Below, in pieces: positions 45,171 through 54,984 of a DNA stretch of 64,000 bases. The DNA is from Janthinobacterium silvisoli (GTDB lineage: Bacteria; Pseudomonadota; Gammaproteobacteria; Burkholderiales; Burkholderiaceae_D), in the NCBI RefSeq assembly GCF_014200725.1, contig NZ_JACHCL010000001.1, positions 868,001 to 932,000 of the forward strand. The letters are read 5' to 3'. A program made the position numbers and the translations under genes. The notes under the pieces are model-generated. The model was not told the DNA's origin. It searched no databases and saw only the letters and a program-made list of their open reading frames with translations. Within the stretch, counting starts at the first letter, position 1. Every line of letters begins with the position of its first letter.

Positions 45171-46340
45171 ATGCCTGCCTTGCTCCGCCTTCGCCCCGTC
45201 CTTGTTCCCTGCCTGTGCCTGACCGCGCTGGCAGCCTGCAGCCCTGCCCCGAAAACTGCCACCAGCACCACGCCAGAAGTGACCGTGTTGACGGTGCACC
45301 ATGGCGCCGTGCCGCTCAGCGTAGAATTACCGGGCCGTACCGCGCCATTCCTGATCGCCGAAGTGCGCGCCCGCGTCGATGGCGTGGTCTTGCAGCGCAG
45401 CTATACGGAAGGCGCCGATGTGCGCGCCGGCCAGGCGCTGTACCAGATCGACCCAGCGCCCTACCGCGCCACCCTGGCCAGCGCCGAAGCGGCGCTGCAA
45501 AAGGCCGAGGCCAACCTGGCCACCAACGATGCCCAGCTGACCCGCTACAAGGTGCTGATCAAGGGCAACGCCATCAGTCAACAGGCATATGACAACGCAC
45601 TGGCGGCGCAGCTGCAATCGGCTGCCGACGTGGCCGCCGCGAAAGCAGCCACCACCACCGCCCGCATCAACCTGGGCTACACCAGCGTGGTGTCGCCAAT
45701 CGCCGGGCGCAGCAGCGTGTCGCAAGTGACGCAAGGCGGTTATGTGCAGGGCGGCCCAGCCACCCTGCTGACCACGGTGCAGCAGATCGATCCGATGTAC
45801 GTCGACGTGCAGCAGTCGTCGGCCGAAGGCCTGGCGCTGCGCGATGCACTCGCTTCGGGCCGTTTGAAGTCCAACGGTGCAGAGCAGGCGGAAGTGAACC
45901 TGACCCTGGAAAACGGCAGCACTTACGCCCACAAGGGCACCCTGGAGTTTTCTGGCGTGACCGTCAACCCGGCCACCGGTTCGGTGACCCTGCGCGCGCG
46001 CTTCCCGAATCCTGAACACCTGCTGTTGCCAGGCATGTTCGTGCGCGCCGAAGTGGGCCAGGGCTTGCAGCAGAATGTCATGCAAATTCCATCCTCGTCC
46101 GTCACGCGCGACCCGCAGGGCCAGGCCACCGTGATGCTGGCCAATGCCGAGGGCAAGGCGGAGGTGCGCACCGTGGTGGCAAACACCTTGCTGCACGGCC
46201 AGTGGCTGGTCGAGAGCGGCTTGAAGGATGGCGAACGCGTGATCATCGGCGGCACGCAAAAACTGGTGCCGGGCGCTGCCGTCAAGGTATTGCCTGAAGC
46301 GGCCACGACAGCTCCAGCGGCAGCGCTGGCGCAGAAATAA
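45171..46340 (+). CDS. RND efflux periplasmic adaptor lipoprotein (AcrA/MexA-like)
   Basis: 389 aa with lipobox LAAC (Cys23). It has the lipoyl half motifs (VDGVVLQRSYTEGADVRAGQ), alpha-hairpin, and beta-barrel (YTSVVSPIAGRSSVSQVTQGG). It bridges the downstream pump and channel. First of five collinear genes: adaptor, pump, channel, response regulator, kinase. No strong ribosome binding site is visible. Confidence 0.92.
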   Translation: MPALLRLRPVLVPCLCLTALAACSPAPKTATSTTPEVTVLTVHHGAVPLSVELPGRTAPFLIAEVRARVDGVVLQRSYTEGADVRAGQALYQIDPAPYRATLASAEAALQKAEANLATNDAQLTRYKVLIKGNAISQQAYDNALAAQLQSAADVAAAKAATTTARINLGYTSVVSPIAGRSSVSQVTQGGYVQGGPATLLTTVQQIDPMYVDVQQSSAEGLALRDALASGRLKSNGAEQAEVNLTLENGSTYAHKGTLEFSGVTVNPATGSVTLRARFPNPEHLLLPGMFVRAEVGQGLQQNVMQIPSSSVTRDPQGQATVMLANAEGKAEVRTVVANTLLHGQWLVESGLKDGERVIIGGTQKLVPGAAVKVLPEAATTAPAAALAQK

Positions 46341-46350
46341 GGCTGGCACC

Positions 46351-49300
46351 ATGTCACGTTTCTTCATACGCCGCCCCATTTTCGCCATCGTCCTGTCGCT
46401 GATCCTGATGCTGGTCGGCGGCATCGCCGTCTTCAAGCTGCCGGTCGAGCAATTCCCGCCCGTTTCGCCGCCAGTGGTGCAGATCGCCGCCACCTTCCCT
46501 GGCGCCTCGGCTGAAACCATGCAAAACACGGTGATCCAGGTCATCGAGCAGCAGATGAGCGGTATCGACAACCTGCTGTACATGTCGTCGATCAGCGATG
46601 ACACCGGCCAGTCGACCACCACCATGACCTTCGCGCCGGGCACCGATCCCGACATCGCGCAAGTCCAGGTGCAAAACAAGCTGCAGGTGGCAACCTCGCG
46701 CCTGCCGCCTGAAGTGCAGCAAACCGGTTTGCGCGTGAGCAAGTCCACCAACGATTTCCTGATCGTGGCCGGCTTTGTTTCCGACGACAACAGCATGACC
46801 AAGTTCGACATCGCCAACTATGTGGCCTCGAACGTGCAAGACCCGATCAGCCGCCTGCCCGGCGTGGGCAGCCTGACACTGTTCGGTACCCAGTTCGCCA
46901 TGCGCATCTGGCTCGACCCCGTCAAGCTGACCAGCTACGGCTTGACGCCGATCGACGTCAACCAGGCCATCGCTGCGCAAAACGTGCAGATTTCCGGCGG
47001 CCAGCTGGGCGGCACGCCATCCGTGCAAGGCCAGCAACTGAGCGCCACCATCAGCGAAGCAACCCTGCTGCGCACGCCGGACCAGTTCGGCCGCATCCTG
47101 CTCAAAGTGCAAGCTGACGGCTCGCGCGTGCGCCTGTCCGACGTGGCCCGCATCGCGCTGGGCCCTGAAAACTACAATGCCGACGTGCGCTACAAAGGCA
47201 AGAGCGCGTCCGCCCTGGGCATCCAGCTGGCGCCGGGCGCCAATGCGCTGGCCACCGCCGATGTGGTGCGTTCGCGCCTGGCAGAACTGTCACGCTTTTT
47301 CCCGCACGGCCTGCGCGTGGTGTACCCGAACGATGTGACGCCCTTCATCAAGGTCTCGATCGAAGAAGTGGTGAAAACCCTCATCGAAGGCATCGTGCTG
47401 GTGTTCCTGGTGATGTATCTGTTCCTGCAAAACGTGCGCGCCACCCTGATCCCGTCGATCACCGTGCCGGTGGTATTGCTGGGGACTTTCGGCATCATGT
47501 CGGCGATGGGCTTTACCATCAATACCCTGTCGATGTTCGGCCTGGTGCTGGCGATCGGCTTGCTGGTCGATGACGCCATCGTGGTGGTGGAAAACGTCGA
47601 GCGGGTGATGCACGAAGATGGCTTGGGGCCGTTCGAGGCCACGCAAAAAGCCATGGGCCAGATCAGCAGCGCGCTGATCGGCGTGGCGCTGGTGCTGTGC
47701 GCCGTGTTCGTGCCGGTGGCTTTCTCCAGCGGCACGGTGGGCGCCATCTACCGCGAATTCTCGCTCACCATCGTCGCCTCGATGCTGCTGTCGGTGTTTG
47801 TGGCGCTGACCCTGACGCCGGCCCTGTGCGCCATGCTGCTCAAGCGCCCGGACCCGGAGCACTATGAAAAAGGCGGCTTCTTTGGCTGGTTCAACCGTTC
47901 CTTCGACGCCCGCCGCGATGGCTACCTGGGCGGCGTGGCCAGCATCGTGCGCAACAAGCGCGTGTGGCTGGCGCTGTACGTGGCCATCATCGGCGTGGTG
48001 ATCGCCCTGTTCCTGCATCTGCCTAGCGGCTTCCTGCCGAACGAAGACCAGGGTTATATGTTCGTGCAGGTGCAGACGCCGGCCGGCAGCACGCAGGAAC
48101 ATACGGGCGCCGTGCTCGATGAAGTGAGCAGCTACCTGCTGAAAAACGAGGGCGCGATGGTCGACGCCACGGTGACAATCAACGGCGCCAACTCGAACGG
48201 CCGTGGCCAGAACCTGGGCCGTTTGTTCCTGCACCTGCGTCCGTGGGATGAGCGCAAGGGCGAAAAACTGTCGGTCGCTGCCCTCAGCGCACGCGTCGCC
48301 GCCCACTACGCCAACTATCAGGGCGCCGTGATCACACCGATCGAACCACCGCCTATCCGCAGCCTGGGCTCTGCATCCGGTTTCGACTTCCAGTTGCAGG
48401 ACCGCGGCAACCTGGGCCACGATGCGCTGGCCAAGGCGCGCGACCAATTGCTGGAACTGGCCCGCAAGGACCCGGACCTGCTGCAAGTGCGCTACACGGG
48501 CCTGGCCGACAATCCGACCTACAAGATCGATATCGACCATGAAAAAGCCGCTGCACTGGGCGTCTCGCTGACCGATATCGACCAGACTTTTTCGACCGCC
48601 TGGGGTTCGAAATACATCAATAACTTCTTCGACGTCGATAACCGCATCAAGCGCGTGTATGTACAAGCCGATGCGCAATACCGCATGAATCCTGACGATC
48701 TGAAACTGCTGTATGTGCGCAACAAGCAGGGCGATATGGTGCCGTTCTCGGCATTTGCCACCGCCGTCTGGTCGTGGGGCGCGCCGGCCATGCAGCGTTA
48801 TAACGGCGTGGAATCGGCAGAAATCCTCGGTAAACCGGCAGTTGGCAAGAGTACCGGCCAGGCGATGGCTGCGATGGAACGGCTGGCGCAGCAATTGCCA
48901 CCGGGCATAGGCTACGAGTGGAGCGGCATTTCGCTGCAGGAATCGCAAGCCGGTGCGCAAGCGCCGCTGCTGTACGGCTTGTCCATCCTGGTCGTGTTTT
49001 TGAGTCTGGCAGCGCTGTATGAGAGCTGGTCGGTGCCGCTGTCCGTGATCCTGGTGGTGCCGATTGGCGTGCTCGGTGCGCTGGGCGCGGCCAGCCTGTT
49101 CGGCATGCAGAACGATGTGTACTTCCAGGTTGGACTGTTGACCACCATCGGCCTGTCGGCCAAGAACGCGATCCTGATCGTGGAATTTGCGCGTGAATTG
49201 CAAGAGCATGGCGCTACCTCGCTGACAGCTGCCATGCAGGCCGCCAAGCTGCGTTTGCGTCCGATTATCATGACCTCGATGGCCTTCGTGCTGGGTGTGC

Positions 49301-49521
49301 TGCCACTGGCGCTGGCCAGCGGTGCTGGCGCGGCCAGCCAGAAAGCGCTGGGCATCGGCGTGATCGGCGGCATGATGAGCGCGACCTTCCTGGCGACCTT
49401 CATGATCCCCATGTTTTATGTATTGGTGGCAGGCAAGTCGAAAAAGACTGCCGACACCCACGGCGCACCTGCAACACCAGCCACACCGGCCGCACCAGCA
49501 GCAGAAGGAGCACATCAATGA
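46351..49521 (+). CDS. RND multidrug efflux pump, AcrB/MexB type (HAE-1)
   Basis: 1056 aa homotrimeric proton-drug antiporter in the inner membrane. N-terminus SRFFIRRPIFAIVLSLIL and TM4 IGLLVDDAIVVVENVERVM carry the relay Asp pair. The C-terminal tail (~30 residues) is Ala/Pro/Thr-rich and probably disordered. It is 10 nt from the adaptor stop and overlaps the channel start (ATGA). Confidence 0.95.
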   Translation: MSRFFIRRPIFAIVLSLILMLVGGIAVFKLPVEQFPPVSPPVVQIAATFPGASAETMQNTVIQVIEQQMSGIDNLLYMSSISDDTGQSTTTMTFAPGTDPDIAQVQVQNKLQVATSRLPPEVQQTGLRVSKSTNDFLIVAGFVSDDNSMTKFDIANYVASNVQDPISRLPGVGSLTLFGTQFAMRIWLDPVKLTSYGLTPIDVNQAIAAQNVQISGGQLGGTPSVQGQQLSATISEATLLRTPDQFGRILLKVQADGSRVRLSDVARIALGPENYNADVRYKGKSASALGIQLAPGANALATADVVRSRLAELSRFFPHGLRVVYPNDVTPFIKVSIEEVVKTLIEGIVLVFLVMYLFLQNVRATLIPSITVPVVLLGTFGIMSAMGFTINTLSMFGLVLAIGLLVDDAIVVVENVERVMHEDGLGPFEATQKAMGQISSALIGVALVLCAVFVPVAFSSGTVGAIYREFSLTIVASMLLSVFVALTLTPALCAMLLKRPDPEHYEKGGFFGWFNRSFDARRDGYLGGVASIVRNKRVWLALYVAIIGVVIALFLHLPSGFLPNEDQGYMFVQVQTPAGSTQEHTGAVLDEVSSYLLKNEGAMVDATVTINGANSNGRGQNLGRLFLHLRPWDERKGEKLSVAALSARVAAHYANYQGAVITPIEPPPIRSLGSASGFDFQLQDRGNLGHDALAKARDQLLELARKDPDLLQVRYTGLADNPTYKIDIDHEKAAALGVSLTDIDQTFSTAWGSKYINNFFDVDNRIKRVYVQADAQYRMNPDDLKLLYVRNKQGDMVPFSAFATAVWSWGAPAMQRYNGVESAEILGKPAVGKSTGQAMAAMERLAQQLPPGIGYEWSGISLQESQAGAQAPLLYGLSILVVFLSLAALYESWSVPLSVILVVPIGVLGALGAASLFGMQNDVYFQVGLLTTIGLSAKNAILIVEFARELQEHGATSLTAAMQAAKLRLRPIIMTSMAFVLGVLPLALASGAGAASQKALGIGVIGGMMSATFLATFMIPMFYVLVAGKSKKTADTHGAPATPATPAAPAAEGAHQ

Positions 49522-50951
49522 CTTATCTGAAAACCATCGCGGCCGCCGTCAGCGCCGCCCTGCTGGCTGGCTGCAGCCTGCAGGAACCGTATGTGCGTCC
49601 TGATACGACGGCCCAGCCGGCCTATCCGACCGGTAGCGCCTATCCTGGCGCTGGCGCAACAAGCAACACGACGGCAGCAGCCGACACCGGCTGGGCCGAG
49701 TTTTTAGGCGATCCTGCGCTGCGCCGCCTGGTCGGCATCGCGCTGGAAAACAACCGCGACCTGCGCGTGGCCATGCTGCGCGTGGAACAGGCCCGGGCGC
49801 AGCTGCAATTGCAGCGCGCCGCCCTGGTGCCGCAAGTGGGCCTGGCGGCCGGCAGCAGCGACAGCAAGAACAATTCGTCCAGCAGCGACGACAGCAACCG
49901 CAACCATGCACCGCTGCATACGCAAAGCGTGGCCTTGTCGGCTTCGTGGGAAGCCGATTTCTTTGGCCGTTTGCAAAGCCTGAGCGACGAAGCGCGCGAG
50001 CAATACCTGGCCACGTCCTATGCACGCCAGGCGGCGCAAATCGCACTGGTGGCGCAAGTGAGCGAGCAATACCTGAGCTTGCTGGCCGCCGGCGAACAGC
50101 TGGCCGTCAGCGATTCGACGGTAGCGGCAGCGCAGGAATCGTGGCGCATCAACAAGCTGCGCTATGACACGGGCAGCGGTTCGGAAATCGACGCCACCCT
50201 GGCGCTGGGTATCCTGCAGCAGGCGCAAGCGAACCAGACGGCGCAGACGCGCTTGAAGGCGCAGGCAGAAAACGCGCTGGTGCTGCTGCTGGGCCAACCG
50301 TTGCCGGCCGATTTGCCAGCCGCCGTACCGTTGCGCCAGCTGACCCTGATGGCCGACGTACCGGCCGGCCTGCCGTCGGATTTGCTGCTGCGCCGTCCTG
50401 ACGTGCAGCAGGCCGAAGCGCAGCTGCGGGCAGAAAATGCCCATATCGGCGCGGCGCGGGCCGCCTTCTTCCCGCGCATCACCCTGACGGCAGCGGCTGG
50501 CACAGCCAGTTCCGGCCTGGGCAGCCTGTTCCAGGCCGGTTCGGGCGCCTGGACCTTTGCGCCGCAATTGCTGCTCCCCCTGTTCGACGGCGGCGCCAAC
50601 CAGGCTAACCTGGACGCGGCCCGCATCGGCAAGGATATTGGCGTCGCGCAATACCAGAAAAGTGTACAGTCGGCTTTCCGCGAAGTGGCCGATGGCCTGG
50701 CTGCGCGTGGCACGTATGACAAGGAACTGGAATCACGCCAGCAGTACAGTGATACCCAGCAACGCCGTCTGGTCCTGGCCGAGTTGCGTTACAACAATGG
50801 TATCGATGATTACCTGAGCGTACTGAGCGCCAAGACTGACCTGTACAATGCGCAAACCGCGCTGGTAACGGCGCGCCTGAACCGCTGGAACAGCATGCTG
50901 GAGCTTTACCGTGCACTGGGCGGTGGCTGGCGCGAGCATAGCGCGACCTGA
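49518..50951 (+). CDS. RND efflux outer-membrane channel lipoprotein (OprM-like)
   Basis: 477 aa, lipobox LLAG with Cys19. Two outer-membrane-factor repeats; the conserved RRPDVQQAEAQLRAENAHIGAARAA is split here across ~294-318. AAGGAG lies 9 nt before the ATG. A Ser/Asn/Asp-rich loop (~112-135) is an early insertion. Dedicated channel of this operon. Confidence 0.94.
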   Translation: MTYLKTIAAAVSAALLAGCSLQEPYVRPDTTAQPAYPTGSAYPGAGATSNTTAAADTGWAEFLGDPALRRLVGIALENNRDLRVAMLRVEQARAQLQLQRAALVPQVGLAAGSSDSKNNSSSSDDSNRNHAPLHTQSVALSASWEADFFGRLQSLSDEAREQYLATSYARQAAQIALVAQVSEQYLSLLAAGEQLAVSDSTVAAAQESWRINKLRYDTGSGSEIDATLALGILQQAQANQTAQTRLKAQAENALVLLLGQPLPADLPAAVPLRQLTLMADVPAGLPSDLLLRRPDVQQAEAQLRAENAHIGAARAAFFPRITLTAAAGTASSGLGSLFQAGSGAWTFAPQLLLPLFDGGANQANLDAARIGKDIGVAQYQKSVQSAFREVADGLAARGTYDKELESRQQYSDTQQRRLVLAELRYNNGIDDYLSVLSAKTDLYNAQTALVTARLNRWNSMLELYRALGGGWREHSAT

Positions 50952-50968
50952 TCAAGACGAGGCTGGCA

Positions 50969-51649
50969 GTGAAATTACTCTTAGTGGAAGACAACGAACG
51001 CGTTTCGCGTTTCGTCATCAAGGGCTTGAGTGAGGCGGGACACACCGTCGACCATGCCGATAATGGCCGCGACGGCATGTACCACGCCGTCAGCGCCACC
51101 TATGACGCCATCATCATGGACCGGCTGCTGCCGGGAGGCATCGATGGGCTGGTGATCGTGGAAACGCTGCGCAAGAGCGGCAACCGCGTGCCCATCTTGA
51201 TCCTCAGTGCCCTCGATGGCGTGGATGACCGTATCCGCGGCTTGAAGAGCGGCGGCGACGATTATCTGATCAAGCCCTTTGCTTTTGGAGAACTGCTGGC
51301 CCGCCTCGATGCGCTGCTGCGCCGTTCGCAGGAAAAAAGCGTGGAAACGAGCTTGTCGCTGGGCGGCTTGACGATCGACCTGCTGACCCACAAGGTGATG
51401 CGGGACGGCCGCCAGCTGGCCCTGCAGCCGCGCGAATTCAAGCTGCTGGAGTATCTGCTGCGCCATGCGAACCAGGTGGTGACGCGCACCATGCTGCTGG
51501 AAAACGTGTGGGATTACCATTTCGACCCGCAAACCAATGTGATCGATGTACATATCAGCAAGCTGCGTCAAAAGATCGATGCAGGTTTCCCCACCCAGCT
51601 GCTGCGCACCGTGCGCAGCGCCGGTTACATGCTGAGCGATCATGCCTAA
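50969..51649 (+). CDS. OmpR/PhoB-type response regulator
   Basis: 226 aa. Receiver domain with Asp51 (IIMDRLLPGG) and a C-terminal winged helix (Trans_reg_C; LQPREFKLLEYLLRHANQVV). The start is GTG with GAGG upstream. The stop overlaps the kinase start by 8 bp. The location 17 nt behind the efflux genes suggests it regulates that operon, possibly autogenously. Confidence 0.93.
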   Translation: MKLLLVEDNERVSRFVIKGLSEAGHTVDHADNGRDGMYHAVSATYDAIIMDRLLPGGIDGLVIVETLRKSGNRVPILILSALDGVDDRIRGLKSGGDDYLIKPFAFGELLARLDALLRRSQEKSVETSLSLGGLTIDLLTHKVMRDGRQLALQPREFKLLEYLLRHANQVVTRTMLLENVWDYHFDPQTNVIDVHISKLRQKIDAGFPTQLLRTVRSAGYMLSDHA

Positions 51650-53057
51650 GCTGCCGATCAGACTGCTGCCGCGCCTGAGCCTGCCCGGCTTTTCCGCGCG
51701 CACCCTGGCCATCGGTTATGTCGCCGTCAGCCTGATCGTACTGGCCATGTTCGCCGGCCCGCTGTGGTTTAGCTGGAGCACCAATGTGGAACAGGTGCGC
51801 ACGGAACTGCTGCAATCGGATACCCACCGCTTGCACCAGCTCTACCTGCGCAACGGCCCCGAAGCACTGGCAGCCGCCATCAACGCGCAAACGGGCACGT
51901 CCTACCAGGGCGTGGGCAAGCTGATGCTGCTGATCGGTCCGGATGGCAAGAAACTGGCTGGCAACCTTGATGAATGGCCCGTCAATGTTCACGGCAATAG
52001 CCAGCCCTGCGCCAAGCGCATCATGATCGATGGCCAGTATCAGAATGTGGAATTGACGAATGGCGTCTTGCCAGGCGGCTACAAGCTCTTGATTGCCAGC
52101 AGCTTGAACCGTTTTGAAAACCTGGAAGCCATATTTATCTATGGCTTGCTGGGCTGCGCCGCCACGGTACTAATGGTGGCAATACTGGGCGCCCTGCTGA
52201 TACGGCGCGTGATGCTGAGCAAGGTAGACGGCATCAGCCAGACCACCACTGCCATCATCGCCGGCAAGCTGTCGCAGCGCCTGCCTGCTCCCAGCCAGGG
52301 CGACGACCTGGAAATGCTGACCTATACGGTCAATGGCATGCTGGACCAGATCGAACACCTGGTGCACAGCGTGCAGGATGTCTCGAATTCGATTGCGCAC
52401 GACTTGCGCACGCCGCTGACGGAACTGCGCACCCGGCTGGAAGAGTTGACAGTCACGCGCCCGCCGGAAGCGGAAACCTATGCCGAGATCGACGCGGCCA
52501 TCAACGATGTGGACCGCGTGATGGCTATCTTTAACGCCTTGCTGCGGCTGGCCGAAATCGACAGCGGCACGCGCCGCGGCGGCTTTGTGCCGGTCGACCT
52601 GGCGCGCCTGACGGCCGAAGTGGCAGAGTTCTACCTGCCGGTGGCCGAACTCAATGAAATCAGCCTGACGTTCGAACCACTCGGCATGCTGCAGACCGAA
52701 GGCGATCCGCTGCTGCTGGCCCAGGCGTTGGGCAACCTGGTGGAAAACGCGCTGAAATATGCACCGGCCCATGGCCGCATCGCCATTACGGCCCAGCGCT
52801 GCAACGAGCAATTGATACAGCTGACGGTGGCCGACAATGGCCCCGGCGTGCCCGAGCATGAACGGGCGCGCGTGGTGGAACGCTTCTACCGCAGCGACAG
52901 CAGCCGTGGCACGCCGGGCGTGGGACTGGGCCTGGCGCTGGTCTCTTCCGTGGCGCGCCTGCATTGCGGCACGCTGGAACTGCAAGACAACCGGCCGGGC
53001 CTGCGCGCGGTGCTGTACCTGAGCGTGCCGCGCCACGCCACGCCATCGCTCGCCTAA
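51642..53057 (+). CDS. Sensor histidine kinase (EnvZ/QseC-like)
   Basis: 471 aa. TM1 ~22-45, a periplasmic domain of ~115 residues, TM2 ~163-188, HAMP, HisKA with His253 (NSIAHDLRTPLTEL), and HATPase with NALKYA, DNGPG and GLGLAL boxes. Partner of the overlapping response regulator. The periplasmic domain probably senses an efflux substrate or envelope stress (inference). Confidence 0.93.
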   Translation: MPKLPIRLLPRLSLPGFSARTLAIGYVAVSLIVLAMFAGPLWFSWSTNVEQVRTELLQSDTHRLHQLYLRNGPEALAAAINAQTGTSYQGVGKLMLLIGPDGKKLAGNLDEWPVNVHGNSQPCAKRIMIDGQYQNVELTNGVLPGGYKLLIASSLNRFENLEAIFIYGLLGCAATVLMVAILGALLIRRVMLSKVDGISQTTTAIIAGKLSQRLPAPSQGDDLEMLTYTVNGMLDQIEHLVHSVQDVSNSIAHDLRTPLTELRTRLEELTVTRPPEAETYAEIDAAINDVDRVMAIFNALLRLAEIDSGTRRGGFVPVDLARLTAEVAEFYLPVAELNEISLTFEPLGMLQTEGDPLLLAQALGNLVENALKYAPAHGRIAITAQRCNEQLIQLTVADNGPGVPEHERARVVERFYRSDSSRGTPGVGLGLALVSSVARLHCGTLELQDNRPGLRAVLYLSVPRHATPSLA

Positions 53058-53063
53058 GGTAGC

Positions 53064-53558
53064 TTAAACCGGCAGCAGCAGTGCTACCGCCTCGGCCGCG
53101 ATACCCTCTTCGCGACCCAGGTAGCCCAGCTTTTCATTGGTCTTGGCCTTGATATTGACCTGGCCGACCGCCACGCCCAGATCCTCGGCCACATTGGCGC
53201 ACATGGCGGCGATATGCGGCGCCATCTTCGGGCGCTGGGCGATGATGGTGGCGTCGATATTGCCGACCACATAACCAGCTGCACGCACGCGCAGCACGGC
53301 TTCACGCAGCAGGGTGCGCGAATCGGCGCCCTTGAACTGGACGTCCGTGTCCGGGAAATGGCGGCCGATATCGCCCAGCGCGGCGGCGCCAAAGATGGCG
53401 TCGGTGATCGCGTGCAGCAGCACGTCGGCATCGGAATGGCCGAGCAAGCCCAAGTGATGGGGAATCTTCACGCCGCCGATGATCAGGTCGCGGTGTTCAA
53501 CCAGCGCGTGGCAGTCGTAGCCCTGGCCGATGCGGAAGGGAAGGATGGGAGTCGTCAT
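53064..53558 (-). CDS. ispF: 2-C-methyl-D-erythritol 2,4-cyclodiphosphate synthase
   Basis: Fifth step of the MEP isoprenoid pathway. 164 aa, normal length. Metal ligands are in GYDCHAL (Asp/His) and the [19 protein letters not shown] segment; the [12 protein letters not shown] motif follows. Located 9 nt downstream of ispD, as in most gamma- and betaproteobacteria. It converges with the kinase gene, 6 bp between stops. Confidence 0.97.
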   Translation of the reverse strand: MTTPILPFRIGQGYDCHALVEHRDLIIGGVKIPHHLGLLGHSDADVLLHAITDAIFGAAALGDIGRHFPDTDVQFKGADSRTLLREAVLRVRAAGYVVGNIDATIIAQRPKMAPHIAAMCANVAEDLGVAVGQVNIKAKTNEKLGYLGREEGIAAEAVALLLPV

Positions 53559-53567
53559 GGTAACTTT

Positions 53568-54272
53568 TCAAAAAGAATGGAGTAAATACAGTTCGGCCGC
53601 GTCTATATCGCGCGGCAAGGTGACTTTCAGGTTGCGCGGGTGGCCCTCGATGAGTTTCGGCGACAGGCCCAGCGCTTCGATCGCACTGGCGTCATCCGTG
53701 ATCGCTAAAGGATCAGGCGCTTCGGACAGCGCGCGGCGCAGCAATGCATAACTGAACATTTGCGGCGTTTGCGCCAGCCACAGTCCATCGCGGGGCACGG
53801 TGGCAGCCGACAAGCTGCCCTGCCCTGCCCGTTTCACCGTATCGACCACCGGCAAGGCCAGCAAGCCACCGGCCGGGTGATCACCGGTTTCCGTGATCAG
53901 TTTCTCGATCAGCGCCGGCGTCAGGCCCGGCCGGGCTGCATCGTGCACCAGCACCTGATCGTGCTCATTGAGCTTGCCCTGCAGAACTTGCAAGGCATTC
54001 AAAATCGTTTCCATGCGCGTGGCGCCGCCGCAGCGCAAGACCGTCACGCCCGCAGCAGGCACGACGGCGTCGATCTGCTCATCATCGGCGCTGACCACCA
54101 CATAGGTGTGGGTAATCCACGAACTGGCCAGAAAGGCGTCGAGCGCGTGGCGCAGCATGGGCTTACCGGCAAGCGGCAGATATTGCTTGGGACTGGCCGC
54201 CTGCATGCGCGCACCCACGCCGGCGGCGGGGATCAGCGCAAAGTAGCGCGGCGTGATCGTTACTGTTGTCAT
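53568..54272 (-). CDS. ispD: 2-C-methyl-D-erythritol 4-phosphate cytidylyltransferase
   Basis: Third step of the MEP pathway, forming CDP-ME. 234 aa. N-terminal nucleotide-binding motif IPAAGVGARMQAASPKQYL, then VLVHDAARPGLTP and a Thr/Asp-rich DDASAIEALG segment. AAGGAAG just before ATG 54272 fixes the start; the longer frame overlaps the upstream gene. Confidence 0.97.
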   Translation of the reverse strand: MTTVTITPRYFALIPAAGVGARMQAASPKQYLPLAGKPMLRHALDAFLASSWITHTYVVVSADDEQIDAVVPAAGVTVLRCGGATRMETILNALQVLQGKLNEHDQVLVHDAARPGLTPALIEKLITETGDHPAGGLLALPVVDTVKRAGQGSLSAATVPRDGLWLAQTPQMFSYALLRRALSEAPDPLAITDDASAIEALGLSPKLIEGHPRNLKVTLPRDIDAAELYLLHSF

Positions 54273-54280
54273 GTACTTCC

Positions 54281-54976
54281 TTACTTCGGAGGCGGGACTT
54301 TGCCCGCCAGAATATTCTGTATTTCGCCATTGCACGCCTTGCTCAGGCGCGCATATTCCTGTGGCGAATCGATGGCTGCTTGCAATACTTCCACCTTGCG
54401 CATTTCCGCCTTGATGTAAGGCAGCCAGCCCGTATCGATTTCACGCGCCAGGGCCGCCTTGGCCGTGCCGCCGGGCGCATACAGGGGCCGCGCCTCGAAG
54501 CGTTTCGCCAGTGCGGCGCGGACGATTTTTTCCACCCGCGGCAAATGCTCCATATAGGTTTTCATATGCCGCAGTTCATGCGCCAGTATCTCATCATATG
54601 CGCAGGTACCGGGAGCAAACTCGCGGCCGATGTAAATCATCACCGGCGCATAGCTCAGGCTCACGGCTATCTGCGGCGCCACGCATTCATAGCCACTGAC
54701 GGGATCTTGCAGCATGGGACCGGCCAGTGCGATCTTGACCTGCGAATCGGTCTTGGTCAGCCCCAGCACCCAGGTGTTCGCCCGCGCCACGCCCTTCATC
54801 ACGGTCAGCGCCTTGTACGGCAGATGCGTGTCGATGCTGTAGCCATTCTGCTGCGCCGTCAGCACCGAGACCGTCTTGCTGATGGTGTCTTCGCAACGGA
54901 TCTGGAATGGCGTGCGCGCTGCCGCCTGTGCGCCCAATATAGGTAGCAACAGCAACAAGTAGATCAGCGCACGCAT
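54281..54976 (-). CDS. Secreted protein with HExxH zinc-protease motif
   Basis: 231 aa with a signal peptide (cut after LGAQA or nearby). His133-Glu134-Leu-Arg-His137 in EILAHELRHMKTY matches the HExxH zinc-binding motif; His144 or Glu143 in MEHL could contribute a further ligand. Three or four cysteines suggest periplasmic disulfides. I know no named family. It sits 8 nt after the NUDIX gene and 8 nt before ispD, apparently co-transcribed. ATG 54976 is preferred over TTG 54982. Confidence 0.7.
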   Translation of the reverse strand: MRALIYLLLLLPILGAQAAARTPFQIRCEDTISKTVSVLTAQQNGYSIDTHLPYKALTVMKGVARANTWVLGLTKTDSQVKIALAGPMLQDPVSGYECVAPQIAVSLSYAPVMIYIGREFAPGTCAYDEILAHELRHMKTYMEHLPRVEKIVRAALAKRFEARPLYAPGGTAKAALAREIDTGWLPYIKAEMRKVEVLQAAIDSPQEYARLSKACNGEIQNILAGKVPPPK

Positions 54977-54984
54977 GCTCAAGC

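Noticed and set aside
45121-45592. Plus-strand frame overlapping the start of the AcrA-like adaptor
   Set aside because: It is a shifted frame of the adaptor gene with low-complexity Arg-rich translation.
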